The notes beneath the pieces were generated by a model that was not told the origin of the DNA, searched no databases, and worked only from the letters and a program-made list of their open reading frames with translations. The translations under genes and the position numbers were made by a program. This document shows positions 1 to 7,760 of a stretch of 25,423 nucleotides of DNA, piece by piece. Positions within the stretch are counted from its first letter, which is position 1. Every line of letters begins with the position of its first letter. The stretch covers positions 1-25,423 of the forward strand of contig JAIESC010000226.1 in the NCBI GenBank assembly GCA_019746355.1, in the 5' to 3' direction. The DNA is from Xanthobacteraceae bacterium. Lineage in GTDB: Bacteria; Pseudomonadota; Alphaproteobacteria; Rhizobiales; Xanthobacteraceae.

Positions 1-72
1 ACCTGGAATCGCGCGGCCGTGTACGACGGGCAGGTTCGCCTCGGCGTGCCGGTCGACATCGACATGGTCTGA
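1..72 (+). CDS. C-terminal end of an unidentified protein (partial)
   Basis: The first 23 codons of frame 1 are open and end in TGA at 70-72. The tail reads NRAAVYDGQVRLGVPVDIDM and then V. The codon use fits a real GC-rich gene, and the stop lies 18 bases before the next start. The rest of the gene is outside the window, so no family can be assigned. It may belong to the same transcription unit as the exporter and acetyltransferase that follow. Confidence 0.5.
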   Translation, partial: TWNRAAVYDGQVRLGVPVDIDMV

Positions 73-90
73 CCGCGAGCTTCGGACCGC

Positions 91-999
91 ATGAGCTGGC
101 TGGCCTTCGCGCTGTGCGGCCCGATCCTGTGGGCGATTTCGACGCACTTGGACAAGTATCTGGTCGAGCGCTACTTCAAGGACGCCGACGTCATCGTGCT
201 GCTGCTGTTCACCGCGCTGATGGGGCTTGCGGTGATGCCGGTCATCGCCTATTTCGATCCCGGCGTGTTCCAGCGCGACACGCTGAGCATGGCGCTGATG
301 TCGCTGTCCGGCATCCTCTACATGGCCGGCATCACCTTTTATCTGAAGGCGCTGCAGGGTCACGACGCCTCGGTCGTCAGCCCGTTCTTCCAGTCGTCGC
401 CGCTGTTCGGCTATGGGCTCGCCTATCTGATGCTCGGCGAGACGCTGACCGGCACGCAGCTCATCGGCGGCCTGCTCATCATCTTCGGCGTGCTGTCGGT
501 GTCGATCGTCGGCCGCCGGTCGCGCGAGAAGGTCCGCTGGCAGCTCGCCGGCCTGATGCTCACCTGCGGCTTCATCATGTCGCTCTCGACGCTGATCTTC
601 AAAGCCTTCGCCGTCAAAGACGAGTTCTGGGCGACGACATTCTGGATGTTCGCGGGCGAGGCGGTGTTCGGCGTGGTGTTTCTTGGCATCGCCAGCTACC
701 GCGCGCAGTTCCTTCATCTGCTGCGCAGCAACGGCAAGGCCCTGATCGCGATCAATGCCTCGAACGAGCTGGTCAATCTCGGCGGCGGCCTCGCCAGCCG
801 CTATGCGCTGATCTTCGCGCCGCTTTCCATCGTGCAGGCGGTCGGCTCGACCACGACGCTGTTCGTGTTCGCGATCGGCGTTTTTCTGACATTGTGTTTT
901 CCCAAGGTCGCCCACGAGAGCCTGTCGGTCCGTGAGCTGATCGCCAAGGGACTTGCCGCGGTGCTGGTCTGCATCGGCATCACGCTGGTGAGCCTATGA
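91..999 (+). CDS. DMT-superfamily (EamA-like) transporter
   Basis: A 302-residue, strongly hydrophobic protein with about ten predicted membrane segments, starting with WLAFALCGPILWAISTHLDK and ending in a hydrophobic helix. It has the two-half architecture of the drug/metabolite transporter superfamily: short helices separated by small loops, with a YLMLGETLT-type motif at the end of the first half (about residues 110-119). DMT proteins are inner-membrane exporters or permeases of small metabolites; the substrate cannot be read from sequence. There is no strong Shine-Dalgarno before ATG 91, but it is the first in-frame start after the upstream stop. The stop overlaps the start of the acetyltransferase gene (ATGA), so the two are translationally coupled. 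Confidence 0.88.
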   Translation: MSWLAFALCGPILWAISTHLDKYLVERYFKDADVIVLLLFTALMGLAVMPVIAYFDPGVFQRDTLSMALMSLSGILYMAGITFYLKALQGHDASVVSPFFQSSPLFGYGLAYLMLGETLTGTQLIGGLLIIFGVLSVSIVGRRSREKVRWQLAGLMLTCGFIMSLSTLIFKAFAVKDEFWATTFWMFAGEAVFGVVFLGIASYRAQFLHLLRSNGKALIAINASNELVNLGGGLASRYALIFAPLSIVQAVGSTTTLFVFAIGVFLTLCFPKVAHESLSVRELIAKGLAAVLVCIGITLVSL

Positions 1000-1484
1000 G
1001 CATGCTGATCCGTCCTGCGACACCGAAAGACCACGCCGCCATCTGGCGCATCGTCGAGCCGGTGATCCGGGCCGGCGAGACCTACACGCTGCCGCGCGAC
1101 ATGAGCGAGGCGGACGCCATCGCCTACTGGTGCGGACCGGACCGCGAGACCGTCGTCGCCGAAGAGGGCGGCAAGGTCGTCGGCACCTATTACATCCGCG
1201 CCAATCAGCAGGGCGGCGGTGCCCATGTTTGCAATTGCGGTTACATGACTGCGACAGGCGCGACCGGCAAGGGCGTGGCGCGCCGGATGTGCGAGCATTC
1301 GCTGCGACACGCGCGCGGCCGCGGCTTCAAGGCCATGCAGTTCAACTTCGTGGTGTCCACCAACGAGCGCGCCGTGCGCCTCTGGCAAAGCCTCGGCTTT
1401 GCGACGGTGGGCCGCCTGCCGCGCGCTTTCGAGCACCCGCGGCTCGGTTTTGTCGATGCGCTGGTGATGTTCCAGGTGTTGTAG
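996..1484 (+). CDS. GNAT-family N-acetyltransferase
   Basis: A 162-residue GNAT-fold protein, probably transferring an acetyl group from acetyl-CoA to an amine of a small molecule or peptide. It begins with the typical MLIRPATPKDHAAIWRI beta-alpha start. Motif A lies around residues 80-104 (NCGYMTATGATGKGVARRM), with the Q/R-x-x-G-x-G/A pyrophosphate loop as ATGKGVA. Motif B includes FNFVVSTNERAVRLWQSLGF at 117-135. ATG 996 overlaps the exporter stop; ATG 1002 is an alternative start. Coupling to a DMT exporter suggests modification and export of the same compound, but that is inference. A 5'-truncated close paralogue lies at about 2997-3311. Confidence 0.9.
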   Translation: MSMLIRPATPKDHAAIWRIVEPVIRAGETYTLPRDMSEADAIAYWCGPDRETVVAEEGGKVVGTYYIRANQQGGGAHVCNCGYMTATGATGKGVARRMCEHSLRHARGRGFKAMQFNFVVSTNERAVRLWQSLGFATVGRLPRAFEHPRLGFVDALVMFQVL

Positions 1485-1539
1485 GCGCGGCGGCCGCGGC
1501 GCAAGGTTCGCGCAGCCAGGTTTTGGCAGCGTGGGCGGG

Positions 1540-1923
1540 TCAGCCCGAACGCAGCCACTCCTCGGCCGTCAGCTTCTCGATCTCCTCGTAGTACGCCCTG
1601 TTCGGGTCCTCGCCAGGACTGGGTTCGGGTCCGTGCCAAAGATCGTGGATGTGCGCGGCAAGCACCGATCCCACGGCATGAATGGCGTCGTGTCGGTCGA
1701 GGCCTTCAGCCATCAGGCGTTGCACCGTGCGCTTTACCGGCGTCTCGTCGCCAAGTGCGATTTGGTTCTCCACCACGACGTGGAATGTCGCATGCACCTT
1801 CATGTTTGGCAGGCGAATGCGCGCACGCCGGTGATAATCCTCGACAAGCCGAATCTGCTCCTGCTCATCGATTGCTCGCCATTGTTCGGCATTCGGCGGC
1901 GTCATGGGATCGTAACGTTTCAT
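1540..1923 (-). CDS. DUF1841-like protein of unknown function
   Basis: A 127-residue soluble, acidic protein, MKRYDPMTPPNAEQWRAIDE and onward. The central part has a histidine-rich helical pattern, HATFHVVVENQIA at about residues 44-56 and DRHDAIHAVGSVLAAHI at about 76-92, which resembles the DUF1841 family. No catalytic function is known. ATG 1923 is preceded by a good Shine-Dalgarno (AGAGGA, six bases upstream). The gene faces the GNAT gene convergently and stands alone on its strand here. The DUF assignment is from recognition of the motif layout; the gene itself is well supported by length, ribosome site and codon use. Confidence 0.75.
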   Translation of the reverse strand: MKRYDPMTPPNAEQWRAIDEQEQIRLVEDYHRRARIRLPNMKVHATFHVVVENQIALGDETPVKRTVQRLMAEGLDRHDAIHAVGSVLAAHIHDLWHGPEPSPGEDPNRAYYEEIEKLTAEEWLRSG

Positions 1924-2318
1924 CGCGTTCCTCTGCCGGCTGCGGCGGTCTGACGGGGGTCGGCGAACTCGCTCGCCATTCTCTCAGCCTCTCCCCGCGC
2001 TGTCTCCGGGGGCATCGCGCTCGTGTGCGCATCGGTGCCGCCGGACAACGAATCTGGGGGACAGGAGTTCGTACCTCGTCGGGCGTGCCACTCCCGCGAT
2101 TTCGCACGGCCTATTGCCGGGAGGCGCACGAATGATGCACCGCGGCCGCCGGTAGCGGCACCTCCGGCGCACCTGGGGCCTCGGCGCGGCGCGGGAGTGG
2201 CCCGATCTTCGTCAGCCGACGTCCGCTCGCCGGGTAAGGCCGGCGAATGGGTGGTCGTGTCGCCGACGGCGCCCGTCGCGCCGGTCGGCGGTAGCTGCTA
2301 TATTTCCATCGTCACAAC
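1924..2318. other. intergenic stretch without a supported gene
   Basis: This 395-base gap separates the divergent DUF1841-like and Uma2 genes. Short overlapping reading frames exist on both strands, but they are Arg/Pro-rich translations typical of noncoding GC-rich DNA and have no ribosome sites. A TATATT hexamer at 2299-2304, fifteen bases before ATG 2319, could be a -10 element for the Uma2 gene, giving a very short leader. I see no convincing -35, hairpin or repeat. Confidence 0.4.
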
Positions 2319-2915
2319 ATGGTCGCTGCTATGAACGTTGCCGTCACCACAGCCGCCGAAGGTTTCCCCCGGAGGGCGTTCACCGTCGAGGATATCAGTC
2401 GCATGATTGAGGCTGGTGTCATCCATGAGGACGAGAAGTTCGAGCTGGTCGAGGGGGAAATCGTGATGATGGCGGCCAAGGGTATCGCGCATGAACGTAT
2501 CGAATCGGCGCTTACTGTTGCGATTTCTCGCGCGCTTCCGGACGATTTGACAATTGGTGTTGAAGCAACGCTGCGCCTGGCCGATAGGACCATGCTCGAG
2601 CCGGATGTTGCCGTTTTTTCCAAGGAAGTATTCAAGAAATCGACGACGTTCGCTCAGCTCGACCCCGGTGAGGCCCATCTGGTGATCGAGGTTGCGTCGT
2701 CGAGCCTCGCCTATGACAAGGGGCTCAAGGCGCGACTCTATGCGCGCCACGGCGTGAAAGAATTCTGGGTGATCGACGTCAGCACTCGCTCGACGTGGAT
2801 GCATGCCGGGCCGAGCGGCGACGGCTGGTCCTCGATAACGGAACGCGGCCCGCAGGACGCGCTCACGACGCCTGCGCTGCCCGGCTTTTCGATCCATCTC
2901 GGCGAGATCGATTGA
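2319..2915 (+). CDS. Uma2 family (DUF820) PD-(D/E)XK nuclease-fold protein
   Basis: A 198-residue protein with the Uma2/DUF820 restriction-endonuclease-like core. The segment EDEKFELVEGEIVMMA (about residues 32-47) is the family start. EPDVAVFS (about 92-99) carries the first acidic residue, LVIEVASSS (about 122-130) the second, and DKGLKARLYARHGVKEFWVIDV follows in two strand-helix units. These are the usual D, E and K positions of the PD-(D/E)XK site. The biological role of Uma2 proteins is mostly unknown. No Shine-Dalgarno is visible at ATG 2319; ATG 2331 (MNVAVTT) is an equally plausible start. The gene sits between a complete GNAT gene and a truncated copy of it, suggesting local rearrangement. 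Confidence 0.88.
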   Translation: MVAAMNVAVTTAAEGFPRRAFTVEDISRMIEAGVIHEDEKFELVEGEIVMMAAKGIAHERIESALTVAISRALPDDLTIGVEATLRLADRTMLEPDVAVFSKEVFKKSTTFAQLDPGEAHLVIEVASSSLAYDKGLKARLYARHGVKEFWVIDVSTRSTWMHAGPSGDGWSSITERGPQDALTTPALPGFSIHLGEID

Positions 2916-2996
2916 ACGATAGAGTGGAATCCCAAGCTGTCGGATCTTCCAGGCGGCAAATCTCGCGAAGCATGCATCAGCTTCACCGGGCTCTCA

Positions 2997-3311
2997 ACGG
3001 CGATCATCGGCACGCACCATCTCCGCGCCAACCAGCAGGGCGGCGGCGCCCACGTCTGCAATCGCGGGTCCATCGCCGCAGCGGGTCAAACCGGCAAGGG
3101 CGTCGCGCGGCGTATGTGCGAGCATTCGCTTGAGCATGCCCGAAGCCGCGGCTTCAAGGCCATGCAGTTCAACGTCGTGGTCTCGACCAGCGAGCGCGCT
3201 GTCCGCCTCTGGCGAAGCCTGGGCTTCGAGACCGTGGGTCGCCTGCCGCTCGCGTTCGAGCATCCGCGGCTCGGCTATGTCGACGCGCTGGTGATGTTCC
3301 GGGCATTGTAG
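2997..3311 (+). pseudogene. 5'-truncated duplicate of the GNAT acetyltransferase gene
   Basis: From about 3009 this frame reads GTHHLRANQQGGGAHVCN, then GQTGKGVARRMCEHSL, and ends VDALVMFRAL. It aligns without gaps to residues from about 63 to the end of the intact GNAT protein encoded at 996-1484. The N-terminal strand-helix pair (about 60 residues) is missing; upstream sequence no longer matches and has no start codon with a ribosome site. An internal ATG at 3114 could give a 65-residue peptide, but it would lack the acetyl-CoA loop. It is most likely a non-functional remnant of a tandem duplication. Confidence 0.75.
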
Positions 3312-3314
3312 CAC

Positions 3315-3333
3315 CCGGTCATTCCGCGACCGG
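3315..3333. terminator. small inverted repeat between convergent genes
   Basis: CCGGTC (3315-3320), a seven-base spacer and GACCGG (3328-3333) form a 6-bp perfect stem directly between the truncated GNAT copy and the convergent Rieske oxygenase gene. There is no clear U-tract, so intrinsic termination is only a possibility suggested by position. Confidence 0.3.
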
Positions 3334-4590
3334 TCAAGCGACGCCGACGGCCTTGCGATACTCCTCCAGGATCTCGCGAGGATATCCCGCATGCCATGGA
3401 AAGTCCTGCAGGCGCGCAGCGAACCACTTGTCCGCGACATACTCGGCACGCGACAGAATCCGCTTGCCGATCGGCCCAGCATCTGGAGTCGGCAGCGGTA
3501 CGCATCGGGCCGCCGCGGGATCCCGGATGATGCCTTTCAGCTCGTCGCCCTGATCGAGCTTGGCGAGCTCCTCGATAAACCGGCTTCGGATCATGGCAAT
3601 GCCGCGATCGCTGGCGCCGAGCCGCTCGCGCGCGCGATCGGCTATGACGCCCTGTCCCACCCAGCCGACGATGTCCTGGTTCATGATGTGCGAGGTGATC
3701 CAGCGGCCGTTCTCGTCCCGGATCTGGGCGCGCCATGCCGGCACGGCGCCCTGGCGGTATCCGCTGCTTTCGATCGGCAACGGCGTATGGAACCAGCCGA
3801 CGGACAGCGTCGAGGTGTCGTCGATCGGCACGCGCCATTCGAAGTGATCGCCGAGGTAGAAGCCGTTGGGCCACAGCGCGACGCGGCCGACGGTCCAGAG
3901 CTCGCTCTTCTCGCTCTGCCCCTCGCGAATTCGGCGATAGGTGAAGCCGTACTCGAATTCGTCGAAGGCGAGCTTCAGGTGCTTGGCCGCCGCATTGGAG
4001 GACTGACCCTTCAGGTGTCCGGCCCAGTTCTCATGCATCCACTCGAAGTGAACGGGATCGCAGGAGTTCTCCTGGCACTGAAGCCAGTTGCACGGGACCT
4101 CCGCGATCGCGATCTCCGCGAAGCCGTCCTCGCGGGCCATCAGCTCCCAGACCGGCAGCTCCGGCATCGGCGACGGACCGAGATAGGCCCAGATCAGGCC
4201 TGCCATCTCCTTCAGAGGATACGAGGCAATGCGGCAACGCTCCTTGAGGCGCGTCCCGGGGTTGACGATGTCGTCATAGGGCTGCTCGATGCAATTGCCT
4301 TTCTCGTCGTACAGCCAGCCGTGATAGCTGCAGCGCAGGCCGTTCGCGTCTGCAAAGCCATAGGAGAGATCCGCGCGGCGATGGGCGCAGTGGCGGTCGA
4401 CGAGGCCCAGCGTGCCCGCGCGATCCCGGTAGAGCACGAGGTTCTCGCCGAACAGCCGCATCGGGCGGACGTCGGACGGCTTCATCTCGGCCGAGCCGCA
4501 GATCGGATGCCAATAGCGCCGCAGCAGCCGGCCCATCGGCGCGTCGCCCTCGATCCTGGTCAACAGCCTGTTCTTTTCTTCGCTCAACAT
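3334..4590 (-). CDS. Rieske non-heme iron oxygenase, alpha subunit (phthalate 4,5-dioxygenase-like)
   Basis: A 418-residue ring-hydroxylating oxygenase subunit. The N-terminal Rieske domain binds a [2Fe-2S] cluster through C68-x-H70 (CAHRRADLSYGF) and C87-x2-H90 (CSYHGW). The catalytic domain has the mononuclear iron motif ENSCDPVHFEWMH with D178, H181 and H186. The start (EEKNRLLTRIEGDAPMG, then RRYWHPI) matches the phthalate dioxygenase/O-demethylase group, whose members hydroxylate or demethylate aromatic acids with electrons from a reductase. No reductase or beta subunit is encoded nearby, so the reductase must lie elsewhere. It is the last gene of the operon, 17 bases after the GntR gene, with GAGGA about ten bases before ATG 4590. 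The substrate is unknown. Confidence 0.92.
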   Translation of the reverse strand: MLSEEKNRLLTRIEGDAPMGRLLRRYWHPICGSAEMKPSDVRPMRLFGENLVLYRDRAGTLGLVDRHCAHRRADLSYGFADANGLRCSYHGWLYDEKGNCIEQPYDDIVNPGTRLKERCRIASYPLKEMAGLIWAYLGPSPMPELPVWELMAREDGFAEIAIAEVPCNWLQCQENSCDPVHFEWMHENWAGHLKGQSSNAAAKHLKLAFDEFEYGFTYRRIREGQSEKSELWTVGRVALWPNGFYLGDHFEWRVPIDDTSTLSVGWFHTPLPIESSGYRQGAVPAWRAQIRDENGRWITSHIMNQDIVGWVGQGVIADRARERLGASDRGIAMIRSRFIEELAKLDQGDELKGIIRDPAAARCVPLPTPDAGPIGKRILSRAEYVADKWFAARLQDFPWHAGYPREILEEYRKAVGVA

Positions 4591-4607
4591 GGCGACATGT
4601 CCTCAGC

Positions 4608-5462
4608 TCACGGTCCGGCCACGCGCATCAATGATGCGGCCCGGCCGCTTCCGTTGCGGGCGGCGGCGATGCGCTCGCGAATGCGTGAATGAACGAGGTC
4701 GAGGTGCCGGCTGATCAGCCTGGTGCTGGCCTCAGCGTCGCGATCCCTGATGGCCTGCAGGAGCTTGCGATGCCGGCCGACCACGCGACGCGCGACCTGC
4801 GCGGTGGTGTCGGGCGCCGCGACCTGTTCCAGCGCAAGGGCGATCGCCCGCATGAGGATAGACAGAAAGCCGTTGCGGGATGCTTCGCCGACCGCGGCAT
4901 GAAAGGCCATCGAGGCGGCGGTGAAGGCCACGGGCAGGTCGACGAGCTGCTCGGCCCGTGCGAGCGCATCCTGCATGCGCGTGATGTCGGGCGCTTGCGC
5001 CGCGCGGGCCGCCATCCCCACGGCCGCAACCTCGACGATCCTCTGAGCCACCAGCACCTGCTCGGCATCGAGCCCGTCGAGAACGAGCTGAATTGCCAGG
5101 AGCTCGGCGATGTTTTCAGGCCGCCCGGCCGCCACACGGGCTCCGCCGGCAGCCCCGGTCTTGACCTCGACGAGGCCGAGCGCCTGCAACCGGCCGAGGG
5201 CCTCGCGCACGGGCAGCCGGCTCACACCGAGTTCGGCCGAGAGATCGTGTTCGGAGCCGAGGTAGTCCCCCGCCTGGAACCGACCGCCTAAAATGGCGGC
5301 CTTGATCTGGCGTTCGATGCGGCAGGCGGCGGGCTCGTTGCGGACGACTTGCCATTGCGGCGGCCCCGACTTCCGGGCAGCGCCGATCCGGCCTCCGCCC
5401 GATGCCTGGGGCTGCTGCCGCGTCTTTTGGCGTGAATTTCTTGTCGAGGTTTCTGTCGCCAT
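4608..5462 (-). CDS. GntR-family transcriptional regulator, FCD/FadR subfamily
   Basis: A 284-residue regulator when started at ATG 5462, which has AAGGA just upstream. The longer frame to 5528 would overlap the preceding gene and has no ribosome site. A basic, low-complexity tail of about 40 residues precedes the winged helix (about 45-115; SEHDLSAELGVSRLPVREAL is the recognition region). The all-helical FCD ligand domain (about 120-265) has histidines in FHAAVGEASRN, VGRHRKLL and RHLDLVHSRI, the usual metal/ligand positions. FCD regulators sense organic acids, often pathway intermediates. It lies inside the catabolic operon, between the extradiol dioxygenase and Rieske genes, and so is the natural candidate to bind the inverted repeat at 7617-7627. 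Confidence 0.9.
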   Translation of the reverse strand: MATETSTRNSRQKTRQQPQASGGGRIGAARKSGPPQWQVVRNEPAACRIERQIKAAILGGRFQAGDYLGSEHDLSAELGVSRLPVREALGRLQALGLVEVKTGAAGGARVAAGRPENIAELLAIQLVLDGLDAEQVLVAQRIVEVAAVGMAARAAQAPDITRMQDALARAEQLVDLPVAFTAASMAFHAAVGEASRNGFLSILMRAIALALEQVAAPDTTAQVARRVVGRHRKLLQAIRDRDAEASTRLISRHLDLVHSRIRERIAAARNGSGRAASLMRVAGP

Positions 5463-5509
5463 CGTCCTTGCCGTTCCTGTTGCCGCAAAGAGATCGGAGG
5501 GGCCGGCGC

Positions 5510-6523
5510 TCACCGCTCGATCTCCCACCAGTAGAAGCCGTTGGCGGTGCCGGTACCGGCCACCGATCGATAGCAGGGCACGTAGTCGATTTCGTGCATT
5601 CTGCAGTCGACGTCTTCGAGCGCGCCGGCGAGCGAGATCCAGGACTTCAATTCCGATGTCCCCGACTGCAGCTCCGCGAGCGGGATCGACGTCAAGTATC
5701 CTTTATCCTTTCGCGCCAGAGCGTCGACGAACATCCGGTCGAATTGCTCGTCGATCACGAAGTGACTCATGCCGCCCGAGCCGAACAGGGCGACCGTCTT
5801 GTCGCAGGCCCACGTGTCGATCGCACGCTTGACGGAGCGGCCGAATGCGTAGGCCCGCCGCGCGGAAGGTTGGTTCGGCGGGAAAAACGTGTTCTGCAGG
5901 ATTGGGACATTGGGCACGACCTGGTCGAGCATGACCTGGCGATAGATGTGCCCGAACGCATGCCCTGCGCCGTTGCGCGCGTTTCGCGGCCACTTCCGCG
6001 AGACCGCGACGTCGAAGTCGTCGGCGATCAGCGTATCGACGATATGCTGCCCGAGTTCGGGCACGCCTTCGTATTCGGTATGCTTCTCGGTGGCGTGCCC
6101 GTGCTCGCCCTCCGCGACGCCGGGCGGCAGCTCCTTGCGCCTTTCTTCCGACTGCAGATAGTTGGGTATCTTTGCGCCGCAGAACACGGTGAATGCGGGA
6201 TTCAACTCCTCGGTCTCGAACATCTCGTTCTGGTCGTTGCCGAGAATGACGGCGATGTCTGGCCGGATCTCGTTCCACTTCGCGGCAAGCACCTGCATGC
6301 CGGCTTGGCAGCGCTGGTGAGATCGGGCCATGCCGGCCTCGCTCGACTTCGCATCGAGCCCCTCGCCGCGGCGTAGATCGGCGAGCTCGTCGAAGGTGAG
6401 CGTGCTGCCTCTGAACGGATGCTTGCGCGCCTTGTCTGCCTTCACGCGCAGTGCCCATTGCTCCACCGACGTGTGGAGTTGAGGTCCATGTGTCGTGGCC
6501 ATCGCCAGCACGATCTCGGCCAT
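5510..6523 (-). CDS. class III (LigB-type) extradiol ring-cleavage dioxygenase
   Basis: A 337-residue protein of the LigB/DODA superfamily, which cleaves catechol-type rings next to the hydroxyls using Fe(II). The N-terminus MAEIVLAMATTHGPQL puts a histidine at residue 12, where the LigB family carries its first iron ligand. H69, the H188/H192 pair in GHAFGHIY, and GMSHFVIDEQ (H254, E259) are candidates for the other ligands and the acid/base residue. The start at ATG 6523 is set by AAGGAG eight bases upstream; the longer frame to 6619 would run into the preceding gene. There is no separate LigA-like small subunit. It follows the amidohydrolase gene by 31 bases, so ring cleavage and product processing are co-transcribed. 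Confidence 0.88.
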   Translation of the reverse strand: MAEIVLAMATTHGPQLHTSVEQWALRVKADKARKHPFRGSTLTFDELADLRRGEGLDAKSSEAGMARSHQRCQAGMQVLAAKWNEIRPDIAVILGNDQNEMFETEELNPAFTVFCGAKIPNYLQSEERRKELPPGVAEGEHGHATEKHTEYEGVPELGQHIVDTLIADDFDVAVSRKWPRNARNGAGHAFGHIYRQVMLDQVVPNVPILQNTFFPPNQPSARRAYAFGRSVKRAIDTWACDKTVALFGSGGMSHFVIDEQFDRMFVDALARKDKGYLTSIPLAELQSGTSELKSWISLAGALEDVDCRMHEIDYVPCYRSVAGTGTANGFYWWEIER

Positions 6524-6554
6524 CGCAGGAGCTCCTTCCGCTCGCGCGCTGCGG

Positions 6555-7571
6555 CTATTGCCGGAGCTTGAAGACCTTGCGCGCGTTGTCCGCGAGAATC
6601 GCCGCCTTGTCCGCCGCACTCAACCAGTCCGCATCGCGGATCAACGGCATGATGTCGTCGTAGGTCCGGCCCGTTTCCGGATTGCGCGCCGAGCCCACGC
6701 CGGGACATTCGGCCCCGAACAGGCAGCGATCGGCGCCGACGGCCGTGACGAGAAGGCGCAGCGCCTCCTCGGTGTAGAGGACGGTATCGTAGTAGAGATT
6801 GCGCATGGCCTCGGAGAACAAAGGTCCGCCGGGCTTCCTGGCGCTCGAGGCCTCGAAACGACCGAGTTGGAACGGGACCGCCCCGCCGCCGTGGCTGACG
6901 ACGACCTTGAGCGTCGGAAAATCCTTGAACACGTTCGACGACACCAGACCGTAGACCGCCGTCGTTTCCTCGTTGATGAAGTGAAGCGTATAGGGCTCGC
7001 GCTCCGGACAGTGCGACCCGGTCGCGTGAATATGCGCCGGAACGTCGAGCTCGCACAGCTTCTCGTAGAGCGGATACCAGTACCTGTCGCCCATGGCGGG
7101 CGCCTTGGTGCCGCTGTTCTCGTAGGGGTCCGGATTGAGCAGGCAGCCCTTGAAGCCGAGCTTTACGCAGCGCTCGAGCTCGGTGATCGCCATCGTCAGG
7201 GGCTCGCCTGCGGCTTGCGGCAATCCTGCGATGCCGGCGAAGCGATCGGGGTATAGCTGGGTCTGCCGGTAGATCACGTTGTTCACCTCCTCGGTGAACC
7301 ACTGGACGATCTTTGCGGGCTTCTCCGAATGCATCATCTGGAAGGGCCGCGGCGAGACGCATTGAACGTGCGTCCCGACCTCGTCGAGGAACGCCATGTG
7401 GCTCTTGTCGCCGCCCTCGAAGCGCTTCTTTTCGACCGCGGCGCGGATCTCGTCGTCCGAGAATTTGAGCCCGCCACGGCCGTGGGCGCCACGATGCGAG
7501 ACGAGAGACGCCTTGAACGCCCACAGCTCGGCCGGCGCGCTGACATGGGCGTGGCAGTCGATGATCTTCAC
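6555..7571 (-). CDS. amidohydrolase (ACMSD / 4-oxalomesaconate hydratase superfamily)
   Basis: A 338-residue TIM-barrel metal enzyme, first gene of the catabolic operon. The GTG start at 7571 gives VKIIDCHAHV with the HxH metal site at residues 7 and 9 and has GAGGAAG just upstream. Further site elements are IHATGSH, VVSHGGGAVPFQLGR, and an acidic C-terminal segment FGAECPGV followed by NPETGRTYDD. The last part resembles LigJ-type 4-oxalomesaconate hydratases; the general family also includes ACMSD-type decarboxylases. Next to an extradiol dioxygenase, hydration or decarboxylation of the ring-opened product is the likely job. The frame is open to 7790 with ATG 7619 in frame, but that ATG lies upstream of the predicted transcription start. 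Confidence 0.88.
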   Translation of the reverse strand: MKIIDCHAHVSAPAELWAFKASLVSHRGAHGRGGLKFSDDEIRAAVEKKRFEGGDKSHMAFLDEVGTHVQCVSPRPFQMMHSEKPAKIVQWFTEEVNNVIYRQTQLYPDRFAGIAGLPQAAGEPLTMAITELERCVKLGFKGCLLNPDPYENSGTKAPAMGDRYWYPLYEKLCELDVPAHIHATGSHCPEREPYTLHFINEETTAVYGLVSSNVFKDFPTLKVVVSHGGGAVPFQLGRFEASSARKPGGPLFSEAMRNLYYDTVLYTEEALRLLVTAVGADRCLFGAECPGVGSARNPETGRTYDDIMPLIRDADWLSAADKAAILADNARKVFKLRQ

Positions 7572-7615
7572 GGCGTCGCTTCCTCGCCTTGCAAAAGCGC
7601 TGGTCAAGCGTTCAG

Positions 7616-7646
7616 TCATACTGTATGCGTGTTTGATCGATGTCAA
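7616..7646 (-). promoter_or_regulatory. promoter of the aromatic operon with overlapping inverted-repeat operator
   Basis: On the minus strand TTGACA (7646-7641) is followed by candidate -10 hexamers CAGTAT (17-base spacer) or TACAGT (15-base spacer). The perfect 11-bp inverted repeat CATACTGTATG (7617-7627) covers the -10. A start site near 7612 would leave a leader of about 40 bases to the GTG at 7571. The repeat is a good candidate site for the FCD-GntR protein of the operon, which would then act as a repressor. The assignment is by position only. Confidence 0.45.
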
Positions 7647-7724
7647 GGCAATGCCGGCATCGTCCGCTGCTGCGCGATCGGTGGCGCGGTCGCGGCCGGG
7701 GAGGAAACGGGAAGCGACGGGAGG

Positions 7725-7760
7725 GCGACATGCGCAGAGCAGGCGACATGCGCAGAGCAG
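7725..7760 (+). repeat. 18-bp perfect tandem duplication over the start of the ABC binding-protein gene
   Basis: GCGACATGCGCAGAGCAG occurs at 7725-7742 and again at 7743-7760. Each copy carries an in-frame ATG (7730 and 7748), so the protein starts MRRAGDMRRAG. The duplication lengthens the basic n-region of the signal peptide by six residues. Confidence 0.9.

Noticed and set aside
2023..2334. 103-codon plus-strand frame before the Uma2 gene
   Set aside because: A Pro/Arg-rich translation with no ribosome site, overlapping other equally poor frames.
3391..4692. Plus-strand frame of 433 codons opposite the Rieske oxygenase
   Set aside because: It is a mirror frame of a gene with all Rieske and iron-site residues. 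No start signals.
5510..6619. Longer version of the extradiol dioxygenase (369 residues)
   Set aside because: The extra 32 residues are Arg/Ser-rich, overlap the preceding gene and have no ribosome site. ATG 6523 has AAGGAG and gives the family N-terminus with His12.
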